Positions 1-10,477 of a stretch of 64,000 nt of DNA are shown here, one piece after another. Position 1 is the first letter of the stretch; the number at the start of each line of letters is the position of its first letter. Origin of the DNA: Juglans regia (Eukaryota; Streptophyta; Magnoliopsida; Fagales; Juglandaceae); contig NW_023361469.1 of the NCBI RefSeq assembly GCF_001411555.2, positions 1 to 64,000 of the forward strand, given 5' to 3'. The notes under the pieces are model-generated. The model saw only the letters and a program-made list of their open reading frames with translations. It was not told where the DNA came from and made no database searches. The position numbers were made by a program, and so were the translations under genes.

Positions 1-4
1 TGAA

Positions 5-2050
5 ATGTGGAAAGGTACACATGCTACTGATTATGACTCTTTACATATTTTTGGATGCCCAGCTTACTATCATGCTAAAGAAAGTAAGCTTGATCCTAGA
101 GCTAAGAAAGCAAAATTCTTAGGCTTTAGTATTGGTGTAAAAGGGTATAGACTCTGGTGCATAGAGTCAAAGAAGGTAATAATCAGTAGAGATGTTACAT
201 TCAACGAGTCTGAGATGCTCAAGTCACATGAGCATAAAGACTCCCATGAAGGCAGCCATGATAGCGAAGTATCTTATGAGTCGCAGAAGGTGAAGTTTAT
301 TACGCCAAAAGAATCAGGAGTCGCTAATGGAGAGCATGGACAACTTGAAGTTGATAGCCCAGTCACTATATCTCCAAGCCAACCTGAATCGATTGCAACA
401 AACAGGTCGAGAAGAGAGACACGTTTACCGGCACGTTTTACAGACTTTGTGACGTATGCACTGCCAGCTGAAGGAGATCAAATCCCAACCACTTACAAAG
501 AATCCATACAGTCTAGTGAACAGGCTGAATGGAAAAGTGCAATGAGCGAGGAGATGCAGTCTCTTCATAAGAACCAGACATGGGAGCTTGTGCCGCTTCC
601 AAATGGAAAGAAGTCAATTGGTTGCAAGTGGGTTTTTAATCAGAAAGATGATCAAGCTGCTAAAAGTGGTGTGCGATTCAAAGCTAGATTGGTAGCCAAG
701 GGCTACGCTCAGATAGAGGGAATTGACTATAGTGAAGTATTCTCTCCTGTTGTAAAACACTCATCCATTCGGATATTGCTAGCTTTGGTTGCACAACATG
801 ATCTTGAGTTAGCTCAGCTTGACGTAAAGACAGCTTTCTTACATGGTGATCTGGAGGAGGAGATTTATATGTCCCAACCAGAAGGTTTTAAAGAAGCTGG
901 TAAAGAAAAATGGGTTTGCAAACTGAAGAAATCTCTCTATGGGTTGAAGCAGTCACCTCGGCAGTGGTACAAACGCTTCGACCACTTCATGATTGACTTG
1001 AAATACACTCGTTGCCAATACGATCACTGTGTGTATTTCAAACAACTTGCAAATGGATCTTTCATATATTTGCTTTTATATGTAGATGACATGTTGATTG
1101 CATGTAAAAGCAATGTGGAGATAGATCGATTGAAAACTCAATTGAGTCAAGAATTTGAAATGAAAGATCTAGGAGAAGCACGAAGAATATTGGGGATGGA
1201 GATTAATAGAGATAGGGTGAAAAGCACAGTTCACCTCACTCAGAAGCAGTATCTTGAGAGAGTACTACAACGTTTCAACATGAACTTGAAGACGAAACCT
1301 GTAAGTACTCCAATGGCCCCATATTTCAAACTTAGTGCATTGCAGTCTCCTAAAAGTGATGAAGAGCGGGACTATATGAAGAATGTCCCGTATGCAAGTG
1401 TTGTAGGAAGCTTAATGTATGCCATGGTGTGTACACGACCTGATATCTCTCAGGCCGTCAGTTTAGTTAGCCGATATATGCATAATCCTGGAAAGACACA
1501 TTGGCATGCTGCTAAATGGATTCTACGGTACATTCTAGGGACCGTAGATCTTGGTTTAAAGTTTGAGAAGAATGAAGATAGTCTAGTAACTGGATATGTT
1601 GACTCAGACTATGCTGGTGATCTTGACAAACGACGATCGACAACTGGATATGTGTTCACTATGGCTGGAGGACCAGTTAGTTGGCGATCTATCTTGCAGT
1701 CTACAATTGCACTATCCTCAACAGAGGCTGAATACATGGCTGTAACAGAAGCCGTGAAAGAAGCCATTTGGTTACAAGGACTGGTAACAGATTTGGGCTT
1801 TAAACAGCAAGAGGGTACCGTTTACTGTGACAGTCAGAGTGCAATTCATCTGGCCAAGAACCAAGTGTATCATTCTCGAACAAAGCATATAGATGTCCGC
1901 TTTCACTTCATACGTGAGATATTAGATGAAGGGGACATTCTACTTCAGAAGATTGGCACTGAAGACAATCCAGCAGATATGTTGACGAAAGTCGTCACAG
2001 GGATCAAATTCCAACACTGTTTGGAATTAATCAATATCTCACACTGCTGA
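5..2050 (+). CDS. Ty1/copia retrotransposon polyprotein, C-terminal part (integrase end, RT, RNase H)
   Basis: This is the 3' half of a copia gag-pol polyprotein; the 5' part lies before the window, so the first Met is internal. Residues 1-75 match the end of the integrase region (HIFGCPAYYH, AKFLGFSIGVKGYRLW). The reverse transcriptase spans roughly residues 170-420, with KARLVAKGYAQ, LDVKTAFLHGDLEEEIYM and the catalytic YVDD box at residues 359-362. RNase H follows from about residue 530 (DSDYAGD, ALSSTEAEYMA, YCDSQSAIHLAKN, KHIDVRFHFIRE). These domains copy element RNA into cDNA in virus-like particles. The visible 681 codons have no stop or frameshift and the YVDD box is intact. A PPT and 3' LTR follow directly. 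Assignment to copia is very secure; activity cannot be judged without the 5' half. Confidence 0.95.
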   Translation: MWKGTHATDYDSLHIFGCPAYYHAKESKLDPRAKKAKFLGFSIGVKGYRLWCIESKKVIISRDVTFNESEMLKSHEHKDSHEGSHDSEVSYESQKVKFITPKESGVANGEHGQLEVDSPVTISPSQPESIATNRSRRETRLPARFTDFVTYALPAEGDQIPTTYKESIQSSEQAEWKSAMSEEMQSLHKNQTWELVPLPNGKKSIGCKWVFNQKDDQAAKSGVRFKARLVAKGYAQIEGIDYSEVFSPVVKHSSIRILLALVAQHDLELAQLDVKTAFLHGDLEEEIYMSQPEGFKEAGKEKWVCKLKKSLYGLKQSPRQWYKRFDHFMIDLKYTRCQYDHCVYFKQLANGSFIYLLLYVDDMLIACKSNVEIDRLKTQLSQEFEMKDLGEARRILGMEINRDRVKSTVHLTQKQYLERVLQRFNMNLKTKPVSTPMAPYFKLSALQSPKSDEERDYMKNVPYASVVGSLMYAMVCTRPDISQAVSLVSRYMHNPGKTHWHAAKWILRYILGTVDLGLKFEKNEDSLVTGYVDSDYAGDLDKRRSTTGYVFTMAGGPVSWRSILQSTIALSSTEAEYMAVTEAVKEAIWLQGLVTDLGFKQQEGTVYCDSQSAIHLAKNQVYHSRTKHIDVRFHFIREILDEGDILLQKIGTEDNPADMLTKVVTGIKFQHCLELINISHC

Positions 2051-2190
2051 GCACCTTCAGGTGCATTGGTGCCTTAGGGCGCATTTGATAGCGGAAATCT
2101 CTCATGGCAGATATAATGAGTATTTTAACGAGGGGGTGAAATCATTTGAAGGAAGCATCAGTTTGCAGCAGCTTTAAATATGACACACAT

Positions 2191-2205
2191 GGGTGGAGGG
2201 GGTGA
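2191..2205 (+). other. Polypurine tract of the copia element
   Basis: A purine-rich run (gggtggagggggtga) lies immediately before the TG start of the 3' LTR, 140 bp after the pol stop. Position and composition fit the plus-strand DNA primer site of a copia retrotransposon. Confidence 0.75.
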
Positions 2206-2206
2206 T

Positions 2207-2604
2207 TGTTAAATATCAACCCAATGTGTGAATATGAATGTGAAATTGTCTTGTAAAGCTGCACCATAAATTAAGCTTTTCCTCAAGCATTTATGGTGTC
2301 TCCAAAATATCAGAAATATCTCCCAACAAGTGTCTCAAATTGTCAATAGTGGTGGCTGTAGATTAGTTTGTCCCCTGAGCTTTCTCCTATAAAAGGAGAT
2401 CAGTTGTAAACGAAATGTGTGTGGAAATCCAAAGAATGCAGTGTAGAGATAGTTTTGTTAGAGTTTGTATATTTTGAAGAAATTTCGAAATATATTGTTT
2501 CCGTTACAGTGGATGTAGGCAAGTTGCCGAACCACTTACATATTGTCTCTATCTTGTGTTTGAGTGTGTTTCTGGATGGTTTTGGTACAACATGTATTCC
2601 AACA
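2207..2604 (+). repeat. 3' LTR of the copia element
   Basis: The LTR starts TGTTAAATATCAAC directly after the PPT. It carries a TATA box (tataaaa, 2388-2394) inside a small palindrome (ctcctataaaaggag). The left end is firm because an inverted copy at 3345-3611 starts at the same base. The right end is set at ttccaaca (2604), giving a 398-bp LTR of TG...CA form; this end is inferred because no second full copy is in the window. The TATA box would drive transcription rightward into the flank. Confidence 0.7.
2388..2394 (+). promoter_or_regulatory. TATA box within the copia 3' LTR
   Basis: The sequence tataaaa lies 182 bp inside the LTR and is kept in the inverted LTR copy (3424-3430, minus strand). 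Its position is usual for the U3/R boundary of a short plant copia LTR. Confidence 0.6.
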
Positions 2605-2976
2605 CCAAAATTGATATCCAGCTTATCATGTCCAGCCATTGGCAATTAATTCTGACAATGGCGTAGATCCCATGGCCTTATGTTACCAACATTAACAACT
2701 TCCATGAAACATCCCCAGGAAACAAATGTCATATAAATTGGCAAGTAACTTCCACATTATCATGTCAACTCTAGTTTGCCTGAACTTAGAATATTATTTC
2801 CTTTTTCCCAAGTAGATGAGGTTGAGAGTTTTAGATGTAATTACTTATATGCAAATATGAGAAATATCATCATGCATTCAGCAGTAACTGGAAGGGGTTG
2901 ATATTTTATTCTATAATCGTGAACTTTATATTCGAAGGAAAATAAGAAGAAAATAGCATCAGAGAACACAGCTTAC
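2605..2976. other. Flank between copia LTR and CAD-like fragment
   Basis: No gene is visible. The first 45 bases (attgatatccagctt within 2611-2625) loosely resemble an initiator-Met tRNA primer site, as if the internal part of another copy followed the LTR. The rest, toward 2976, is in the position of an intron downstream of the CAD-like exon on the minus strand. Confidence 0.35.
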
Positions 2977-3345
2977 CTTTCATGCACAACAATATAACTT
3001 GAATATCCTCCTTTTGTAATAGTACCATCCGCATCCACATCGTTAAAAGTGAGTGTCATTCCTTTTGCACAATAAACTTCTTCATCATCATTGCAATACT
3101 CACAATCCCTGCATGAGTTGACAAGGTTCCACTCCAATATGGTCACCAGCTTTGAAGCGGTGAACATTAGAAAGACAAAACCTCTTTTACAATTCCAGCA
3201 ATCTCATGTCTGGTGTGCAATTATACAGATCATACATTAGTTCAGGAAACCTAAAACTTCGTGATATACAATTAATCCACTCACCCAGGCATAAAGGATA
3301 CTTCGAATCCCATGTGTCCATTCCTTGTCCAAATTACATCAGCAT
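2977..3345 (-). pseudogene. Cinnamyl-alcohol-dehydrogenase-like fragment (two exons, broken)
   Basis: The minus strand encodes a piece of the zinc-dependent alcohol dehydrogenase family that contains plant CAD enzymes, which reduce cinnamaldehydes to monolignols using NADPH. Exon A (3285-3345) reads CYADVIWTRNGH and ends at a donor (gg|gtgagt). Exon B (3209-2977) follows an acceptor (cacaccag|) and reads [10 protein letters not shown], then [13 protein letters not shown], then [20 protein letters not shown] and [14 protein letters not shown], ending at a donor (ag|gtaagc). The structural-zinc cysteines (CxxCxxCx7C) are present. The [20 protein letters not shown] and NSCRDCEYC segments need different frames, so exon B has at least two frameshifts. 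The catalytic N-terminal exon and the NADPH-binding half are absent. Exon A abuts the inverted LTR fragment at 3345. Confidence 0.85.
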
Positions 3346-3611
3346 AACAAACTCTAACAAAAACTATCTCTACACTGCATTCTTTGTATTTCCACACACT
3401 CATTTCGTTTACAACTGATCTCCTTTTATAGGAGAAAGCTCAGGGGACAAACTAATCTACAGCCCCCGCCATTGACAATTTGAGGCACTTGTTGGGAGAT
3501 ATTTCTGATATTTTGGAGACACCATAAATGCTTGAGGACAAGCTTAATTTATGGGGCAGCTATACAAGACAATTTCACATTCATATTCACACGTTGGGTT
3601 GATATTTAACA
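3345..3611 (-). repeat. Truncated inverted copy of the copia LTR
   Basis: Reverse-complemented, this matches the first roughly 265 bp of the LTR at 2207-2604 with only a scatter of differences. It starts with the same TGTTAAATATCAAC at 3611 and includes the TATA box (3424-3430). Homology stops at the CAD-like exon (shared gttagagtttgt, then divergence), so about 130 bp of the LTR 3' part is missing. At its other end it joins LINE ORF2 sequence. Confidence 0.85.
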
Positions 3612-6600
3612 GGACAAAGAACAGAGTTAACTCTTCATCGCTGCCTTGCATCAGAATCCTTCGTACAGCTTGTATAAAATTGAGAGAAGAGAGAAGAATG
3701 TTGAAAAATGGGAAGAAGTTTTGCCAAACAATCTGGTTAGTAGGACACGTTAACAAAGCATGAGTAATATCTTCCTCATTATCCAAGCAAAAACAACATA
3801 GAGAGTCCACCTCCACATTTCTCCTCCTAAGGTTCACAAGAGTTGGCAAAATATCCTTACAAGCTTTCCAAGCAAACATTTTAACCTTCCTAGGGACTTT
3901 CAAATGCCAAATTTTCCTCCAAAGCTTCCTATCTTGCACCTGCAGGGATGTTTCCCCATCTCCACTAGCCTCAATGTTATGAATCAGCTGGTAGGCACTT
4001 TTAACAATGAACTTGCCACTTACTTCCTTGTCCCAAATCCACCTATCCACACAAGGACCTGATGATAATCGAACCTTTAGGATCTCCTCAGCAATACTTG
4101 GATTAAAGAGAACTCTAATAAGCTGTAAATTCCATGTTCTGGTTGTCCCATCAATTAAACTGTCCACGATTGCTTCTTCATCAATAGCTGACCCATGACT
4201 ACTATTTTATTTAGGTTGTAACAGTCTAGGACCAGGTAACCAAGGGTCCTTCTAAATCTTCACCAATTCACCATTTCCCACCTAGCACCTACATCCTTTC
4301 AGCAGCCATCTCCTTGCTTCAAAAATTGCTCGCCAGGCATAGGAAGGATTATTCCCTAAAGATGCTTGGAAAAAGGTAATGTTGGGGTAATACTTGGCCT
4401 AAAAAAGTCTCTGCATCAAGGAATTCTCATTTTGCAAAAGTCACCACCCTTGTTTAGCCAATAGTGACATATTGAAGAAATGTAAATCGCGAAACCCCAT
4501 CACACCTCTAAATTTGGACACACATAAATTCTTCCAACTCATCCAATGGATTACCTCTCATTACTCCTTTGTCCCCACCAAAACCTCGCCATCATCCTTT
4601 CTAACTCTCTGAATAAAGTCACAGGTAGCTTAAAGTAGCTCATAGAATAAGTAGGTATAGATAAGGCAACTGCTAAGAATCTCCCTCCCCCCTTGAGAAA
4701 GCAGTTTCTCTTTCCAACTCTGTAAATTTGACCACACTTTTGTCTTAATGGCAGCGGAAGATCTAGATTTAGACCTCCCAACAAAGCTTGGCAGCCCTAA
4801 GTATTTATCAAACTGTTGAAAAGTTCTAATACGCCATTAATGCAGCAACTCTTTCTATTTAATGGCATCTACATTTTTCAAAAAGACCATGGTTGTTTTC
4901 CCTTTATTTACCTTTTGCCCAGAAGCCATCTCATATTTTGTCAACAAGCATTGAATAAATCTGGTTCTATGAACATCAGCCCGACAGAAAAGAATACTAT
5001 CGTTAGTAAAGAGAAGGTGGGTTACCATCAAAGCCCCTCTACAAATTTTAACACCTCTCAAGTTCCTTGTCACCTCAGCATCTCTCAATAATGCTATTAG
5101 GCCTTCAGAGCAAAAGAGAAAAAGGTAATGGGATAGTGGATCCCCTTGTCTAATGTCCCTTGTAGGTGTAATATGTCCATGAGCATGTCCATTTGTTAAT
5201 ACTGAAAAAGTGATAGTTTGAAAACACTCCATAATAAAGCTAACAAATCTTGGCACAAACCCCAACTTTAGCATGATTTTCTCTAAGAAACCCCATTCAA
5301 CTCTATCATATGCCTTACTCATGTCTAATTTAATAGACATATACCCTTTCTTTCCATGGCGTTTATTTCGAAAGTAATTCACCAATTCATAAGCTGACAA
5401 AACATTATCACTAATCAACCTCCCCGCCCCCCCCCCGACAAAAGCACTCTGAGATTCAGAAATAATGGCAGGTAAAACAACCTTGAGCCTATTAACAATG
5501 ACCTTAGAAACAAGCTTGTAAACCACATTACAAAGGCTGATTGGGCGAAAATTAGAAACAAACTCACAAGTCTTCTTCTTAGGAATCAAATTTATGAGTG
5601 TATTATTTAATTGAGAAGGCAATTTACCTGTGTTTAGGGAATCCAACACCGCAGTTGTTGCACAATCACCAACTATGTGCCAGTAGGACTAAAAAAACAC
5701 AGCGGACATTCCGTCAGGCCTTGACGCCTTGGTTAATTGCATTTGATTCACAGCTTGTTGTACTTCTTCTGAAACAAAGGGCTTGGAGAGATCAACATTC
5801 ATTTCGGCAGTAACTCTTTTCTCAACAAAGCTCAATACATCCTCATGATCTCCTTGCACCCCAGACGTGTAAAGATCCTTGAAGAAATCCACAACCAATT
5901 CATCTCGTCGTGCACCCTCAAGCCAAATGCCTCTATCATCCTTGACACCCTTTATTAAATTTCTTTTCCTTCAGGGAGATGCCTTATAATGGAAAAATCG
6001 TGTGTTTTGATCCCCCTCCTTTAACCTTTGCACCCTAGATCTTTGGTGGCACATCACCTATTCCGTTTCAAGCCACAATTGAAATTCCTTTCGAGCTTCA
6101 CTAAGGCCACCAGGATTCGGATCATAAGAATGAATAAACTGCACTCTCTCAGGCTTGGCCCTAGCCTCATTCAGCTTCTTCTTAACAAACTTGAAGGACT
6201 CTTTGTTCCATGTTTTAAGTTGTTCCCCACAACCCTGAATAAGACTCATAAATCCTTCCATACCCTGGATGCCACCCCTGGTACTGCACACTTGTTCAAT
6301 AATACTCTCGCACCGTGCCTCTCCCACCCACATTGCCTTAAAGCGAAATTGTTTAGCTTTCCGCGACACAACCTTATAGCAAGAAGATTCAAACAGAATT
6401 GGCAAATGATCAGAATGGGCTATGGTCCCATGTTGAACCAGAAATTGCGGGAACAACTAAGTCAATAATTCATTTCCCAGAAACCTATCTAGACGCTCAA
6501 GAATATGAGCATTGCCTTCCCTCCCATTCCACCAAGTGAACTTTTTTCCTTTGTACCCCAAATTTCGTAGTTCACAATCGGTTAACACCCCTCGAAAAGC

Positions 6601-7076
6601 CTCAATCTGAGAAGCTGGTATGAATCTCCCACCTCGTTTTTCATGGGGATGTAATACTTTGTTAAAATCATCCCCCAATAACCATGGAACTTGCTCAACA
6701 GAATTAAGGGTTCTAACAAGATTCCAAGTAGAAGATCTACGCGATGCTTTCGGGTGACCATATAGACCTGTAAATCGCCACTCCGTTAAGTCCTCCAGTT
6801 TAATATGGGCATCAATATGATATTTTGAGTAAGACCTAATTTCAACTCCCACATCCGAATTCCACAACAAACCCAATCCCCACTTCGCCCATCAGGATTG
6901 ACAGTAAAACAATTCAAAAAACCTAATTTACGTTTACAAGCATCCATACCTCTTGCTTTCAACTTCGTCTCTTGTAGAAACAACAAATCAGGCTCTTCTC
7001 TCACGATTAAATCGCGTAGTGCTCGAATTCCCAATGGGTTCCCAAGCCCACGAGAATTACAACAAATGGTTTTCAT
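3612..7076 (-). pseudogene. LINE (L1 clade) ORF2: endonuclease and reverse transcriptase, degenerate
   Basis: On the minus strand ORF2 starts with ATG at 7076 (MKTICCNSRGLGNP), the usual start of plant L1 ORF2. The AP endonuclease shows LLFLQETKL, LLGDDFN and LERLDRFL, then SDHLPI near 6400. The RT shows NFRPISLCNVVYKLVSK, SAFVGGG, LDMSKAYDRVEW and RQGDPLS, but the catalytic FADD box reads FTND. A zf-RVT-like segment (WIWDKEVSGKFIVKSAYQLI, CFCLDNEEDITHALLTCP) lies at about 3700-4110. Frames change at about 6840, 6456, 5690 and 4850, with several stops, so it is dead. The 3' end is cut at 3611 by the inverted LTR copy and no poly(A) is left. These proteins nick DNA and prime reverse transcription from the nick. 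Confidence 0.9.
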
Positions 7077-8480
7077 GGTTGACGGTAGGGCTGAACGTCA
7101 GCCATTGCAGATGAAACAATTGGTACCTCATGAAGAACATAAATCTGGATATCCTCAGAAATACTCCTCCCCTACTTGGCTTGAGTCCCCTTCAACTTTG
7201 TGGTCAGCACCCGTTTGCTCGTCCACACTTGTGGAGAATCACCTTCAGCTTTCACTTGTCTCGGTCGATCCCTTTTCCTCCTCCAGACAGATTTAGATGG
7301 GCCTAACCTAAGTGGACTTTTAGGGGTGTTAAGAGATGGGCCCAAAACAGGCAGCCCATTACAGAAGGAGAAACTGGGCCCAACATACCTTCCTCTACAT
7401 CAGCCGTCAGTAATACGTCTTCCACCTACTTTCGAGATTCGCTCCCGCCATTAACCATATCTGCAACGGACTCAGCCACCCCCATTATAGCCCCATTAAT
7501 GCCATTAACCCCCTCGTTTATCTATTGCACTATCTCTGTAGATAACGGCTCCTCCGTATTTGAATTTCTTTGAGTAACCGTTGTAACACTCCAATGGAAG
7601 GCCCAAACCACATAGTCTATACTCCAAAAGGACTAGTCAATGATATAATTGAAGCCCCATTGGAACCTTATAAAGAGCAAGAACTTCTCCTTCTTAAGCA
7701 ATGTGGGATCTTATACACTACCTACCCTTATCCGTATCATATGGGGTATCACAATCTACCCCCCTTAAATTCCCGACGTCATCTTCAGGCGTGTCCATTG
7801 TAGGTGGCATGGCTCAAGTCCCACATTTCTGGTTGGGATAAGCTCTGATACCATTTGTAACGTCCCAATGGAAGGCCTAAATCAGATGGCCAATATTCCA
7901 AAAGGACTAGTCAATGATACAATTGGAGCCCTATTGAAACCTTATAAAGAGTAAGAACTTCTCATTTTCAAACAATGTGGGATCCCATATATCACCTATC
8001 CTTATCCATATCATATGAGATATCACACGTTGTACTTGTTCTTGGGTATGTAGCAGTGGTGTTTGGGAGCACCTTTGACCCACTACTTTGACCTTCCTTG
8101 CCATGATTGACCACCTTGGACCGTTGTCAATGTCCAATCAAGAGCGGTGATGGACTAGCATGCCCAAGATCCCGCAACCATTGTCCATACGACAATTGCC
8201 CATTTGAAACATCCCACTGGCCAGACTGCTCGCAATCCCTCTGTACATGCCCAATTCATCCACAAATGTAATAGAACTCCAACAGCAGTTCATACTTGAA
8301 TCTTACCCAATAAGTCCCCAACCTTCTCAGGTTGACTCTCTTCCCTGGTAGAAGAGGCATGGAGACATCAATACAAATTCGCACCCGCATGAACTCCCCC
8401 CATTCACACTCCCCATCAAGGAGATCCACCTCCAAAAGTTTATAGGGTTTTGTGAAAGTTGTGGACACAGCTTAAAAGTT
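7077..8480 (-). pseudogene. LINE ORF1 (DUF4283, zinc knuckle) of the same element, split by a TRIM
   Basis: This is the gag-like ORF1 upstream of ORF2 on the minus strand. At 8468-8220 it reads KPYKLLEVDLLDGECEWGEF, then RVRICIDVSMPLLPGKRV and WVRFKYELLLEFYYICG, typical of DUF4283 leading into a knuckle (CxxC, then GH and C after a stop). The protein binds element RNA. Sequence resumes at 7581 after the TRIM (7582-8027) and runs to ORF2 through a Pro/Lys-rich low-similarity tail. The N-terminal part is missing and several stops are present. Confidence 0.75.
7582..8027 (-). mobile_element. TRIM (terminal-repeat retrotransposon in miniature), minus orientation
   Basis: Two 172-bp LTRs (7582-7753 and 7856-8027) flank a 102-bp internal region (7754-7855). 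Read on the minus strand each LTR runs from TGTGATA... to ...TGTTACA. The internal region begins aaTGGTATCAGAG, the primer site for initiator-Met tRNA, and ends with a purine tract (ttaaggggggtagat). It has no coding capacity and must have been moved by another element's enzymes. It sits inside LINE ORF1. No clean target duplication is visible (only cgt on both sides). It is the same family as the array at 23892-24625. Confidence 0.9.
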
Positions 8481-8721
8481 TTGCCTGCATTGTGTCTAGG
8501 TAGTGTAGTCACTGTCCATGACTAGTGTGAGTACCAATCCCAATCCAAATGGTGTTGAAACTCCCAAGATCTGACTCTGATTCTAATTTGTCGGTGTCCG
8601 AATCCAACCATGCACTGACTCTAATTTGTGTTGGTTTTTAAGAGTTGCCTCTCTAGTTTCTCTCTGGGAGAATAGAGGTGGTGGTTATAGTCTCGACGTG
8701 AAGTTTTTTTTTTTTCCTGAA
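8481..8721. other. Junction between two head-to-head LINE remnants
   Basis: About 240 bp separate the 5'-truncated minus LINE ORF1 from the plus LINE ORF1. It ends with a pyrimidine/T run (8706-8715) just before the ATG at 8722. It may be the 5' UTR of the plus LINE; no gene is visible. Confidence 0.4.
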
Positions 8722-9315
8722 ATGGAACAACTTCAAGAGATGTGGGAGAGTTTTAAGTTGAACGAGGAAGAAGAGGTGACTATTGACATTGAGGGGGTGG
8801 CGATACCAGAGGTCCTACGCAAGGGGGATCAAAGTTTGATAAGCAAGATATGGTCGGATCGACAGATTGGGAAGAACACAGTTGAAACTATTATGGCTAA
8901 GGTTTGGAGGCTCAATAAACCTACTACGTTTACAGAAATGGGGAGGAATACGTTCATTATCACTTTTTCCAACCATGCAGATAAGAATCGTGTGGAGAGT
9001 GGCACGCCATGGCTCTTTGATGGTCACATGTTTGTGATGAATTCATTTGATGGTTTCATTCCTCTTAGCAAGATGACCTTCGATACAGCAGCATTGTGGG
9101 TTCAGTTCCATAATCTGCCTTTGGTAGGGATGTCAAAGGAGCGTGGGTCAAAACTGGGGAGTTCATTAGGTGTGGTGGAGGAGGTGCAGGTAGATACAAG
9201 TGATGGGGGGTGGGGGATGACCCTTCGAGTAAAAATCTCCTTGGATTTGAAAGAACTTCTGGCTAAGGGTCGCACAGTCACGTTGCAAGGGGTGAAAACC
9301 TGGGTACCAATCTAG
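8722..9315 (+). pseudogene. LINE ORF1 (DUF4283 protein), second LINE
   Basis: The likely start is MEQLQEMWESFKL at 8722; an upstream in-frame Met at 8626 is not conserved-looking. The 197-residue open part carries the DUF4283 core (WRLNKPTTFTEMGRNTFII, GTPWLFDGHMFVM, ALWVQFHNLPL) and the basic segment MTLRVKISLDLKELLAKGR. After WVPI a TAG (9313) interrupts the frame, which then continues YEKLWHFCMHCGRII, a knuckle whose last Cys is lost. The product would be the RNA-binding protein of an L1-type LINE. Frames beyond about 9390 are scrambled. Confidence 0.85.
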
Positions 9316-10143
9316 TATGAGAAGCTGTGGCATTTTTGTATGCACTGCGGAAGAATTATCCATGAGGGGGAGCAGGCTGCCCAATAACAGATGCTATGGA
9401 GGCTGACAACAAGCAGTTTGGAAGCTAGCTTCGTGCAGACTCAGGTGGACGTAAGTTTCGTGTTTCTTCTTAGACGGACAATAACTCGACGGGAAAGAGT
9501 AACTCAGTGGGGATGGGAAAGCATACAGTGGTGGAGAGTGGAGATCAGGTGGAGCAACATTCAAATGTTGCGGGTAAGACTTCTGACTATGTAGGAAAGG
9601 AAAGCAGGAGTTTAGGCAATGCTAAGGGAGAGGACAGGAGGATATTCATCTAAAGTCAAAAGGGGAAATTCAAAAGTTAGGTCTTAAAGACCAGAACCCA
9701 GTATCAAAGGAAAGCTGTGCACATGGTGATCCTGTTGTGCACATAGAGGATGGCGATTCCAACGAAACTTTTCAGGAAGTAGAGGCAAAGACTGTTTTAG
9801 TGGGCTTGGTGAATGTGTGCTTTTCTCTAGCCCAACGAAACTTCCCTGAATGTGAGTTTATTAACTTTCTATGCAGCCACAAAGGAGATCCTCTCGAAAT
9901 ACTTGGAAAAAGCATGCTACTTGAAACCCAAGTAAGAGTCTTGTTAATCAATATATGAGTTTGTGCAAGAAACGTCCACCAGAAGGAGGAAGTAGTGCTT
10001 CTCAAATATATGAATGAGTAAGAGGAGTAAGTTGATGGGGAGACCAAAGGGTATTCAGGGAATAATCCAGTGCGCATGAGTCAAGGCATTGATAATGTTA
10101 GACAAATGATGGCAGAGGCTATTGAACAGCCCTGCCAAACCCA
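9316..10143 (+). pseudogene. C-terminal ORF1 tail of the second LINE, decayed
   Basis: Between the ORF1 stop and the endonuclease start lies low-complexity, stop-rich sequence of the length expected for the variable ORF1 C-terminus. The only recognisable motif is the damaged zinc knuckle at about 9330-9370. No other gene is visible. Confidence 0.5.
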
Positions 10144-10445
10144 ATGATTCTTCTTAGTTGGAACTCCCGTGGGCTTGGGAACCCACAAGGTGTTCGAGTT
10201 CTCTCTAATTTTGTCAAAGATGAAGGTCTCTAGGTGTTATTTTTACAAAGAGACAAGGCTAGATGAGCAGATTGCAGAGAAACTAAAATATAGGTTGGCT
10301 TTTGAGAATTGTTTGGCAGTAAGTAGTGTGGGAAGCAGTGGTGGAATTGCCCTCTACTGGAAAAAGGAATTTAATGTGGTTATTAAGAATTACTCAAAGA
10401 GTTATTAAGAATTACTCAAAGAGTCATATTCATGCCTTAGGACAA
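10144..10445 (+). pseudogene. LINE ORF2 endonuclease start, truncated
   Basis: The start reads LLSWNSRGLGNPQGVRVLSN, the conserved N-terminus of L1 endonucleases, then after a stop and frameshift KYRLAFENCLAVSSVGSSGG and IALYWKKEFNVVIKNYSK. Only about 100 codons are left; the rest of ORF2 is missing. A 23-bp direct duplication (tattaagaattactcaaagag, 10380-10424) marks the 3' end, and LTR-like sequence begins shortly after. Confidence 0.8.
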
Positions 10446-10477
10446 AAGGTGAATATGGTAAAAACTTCCATGATATT

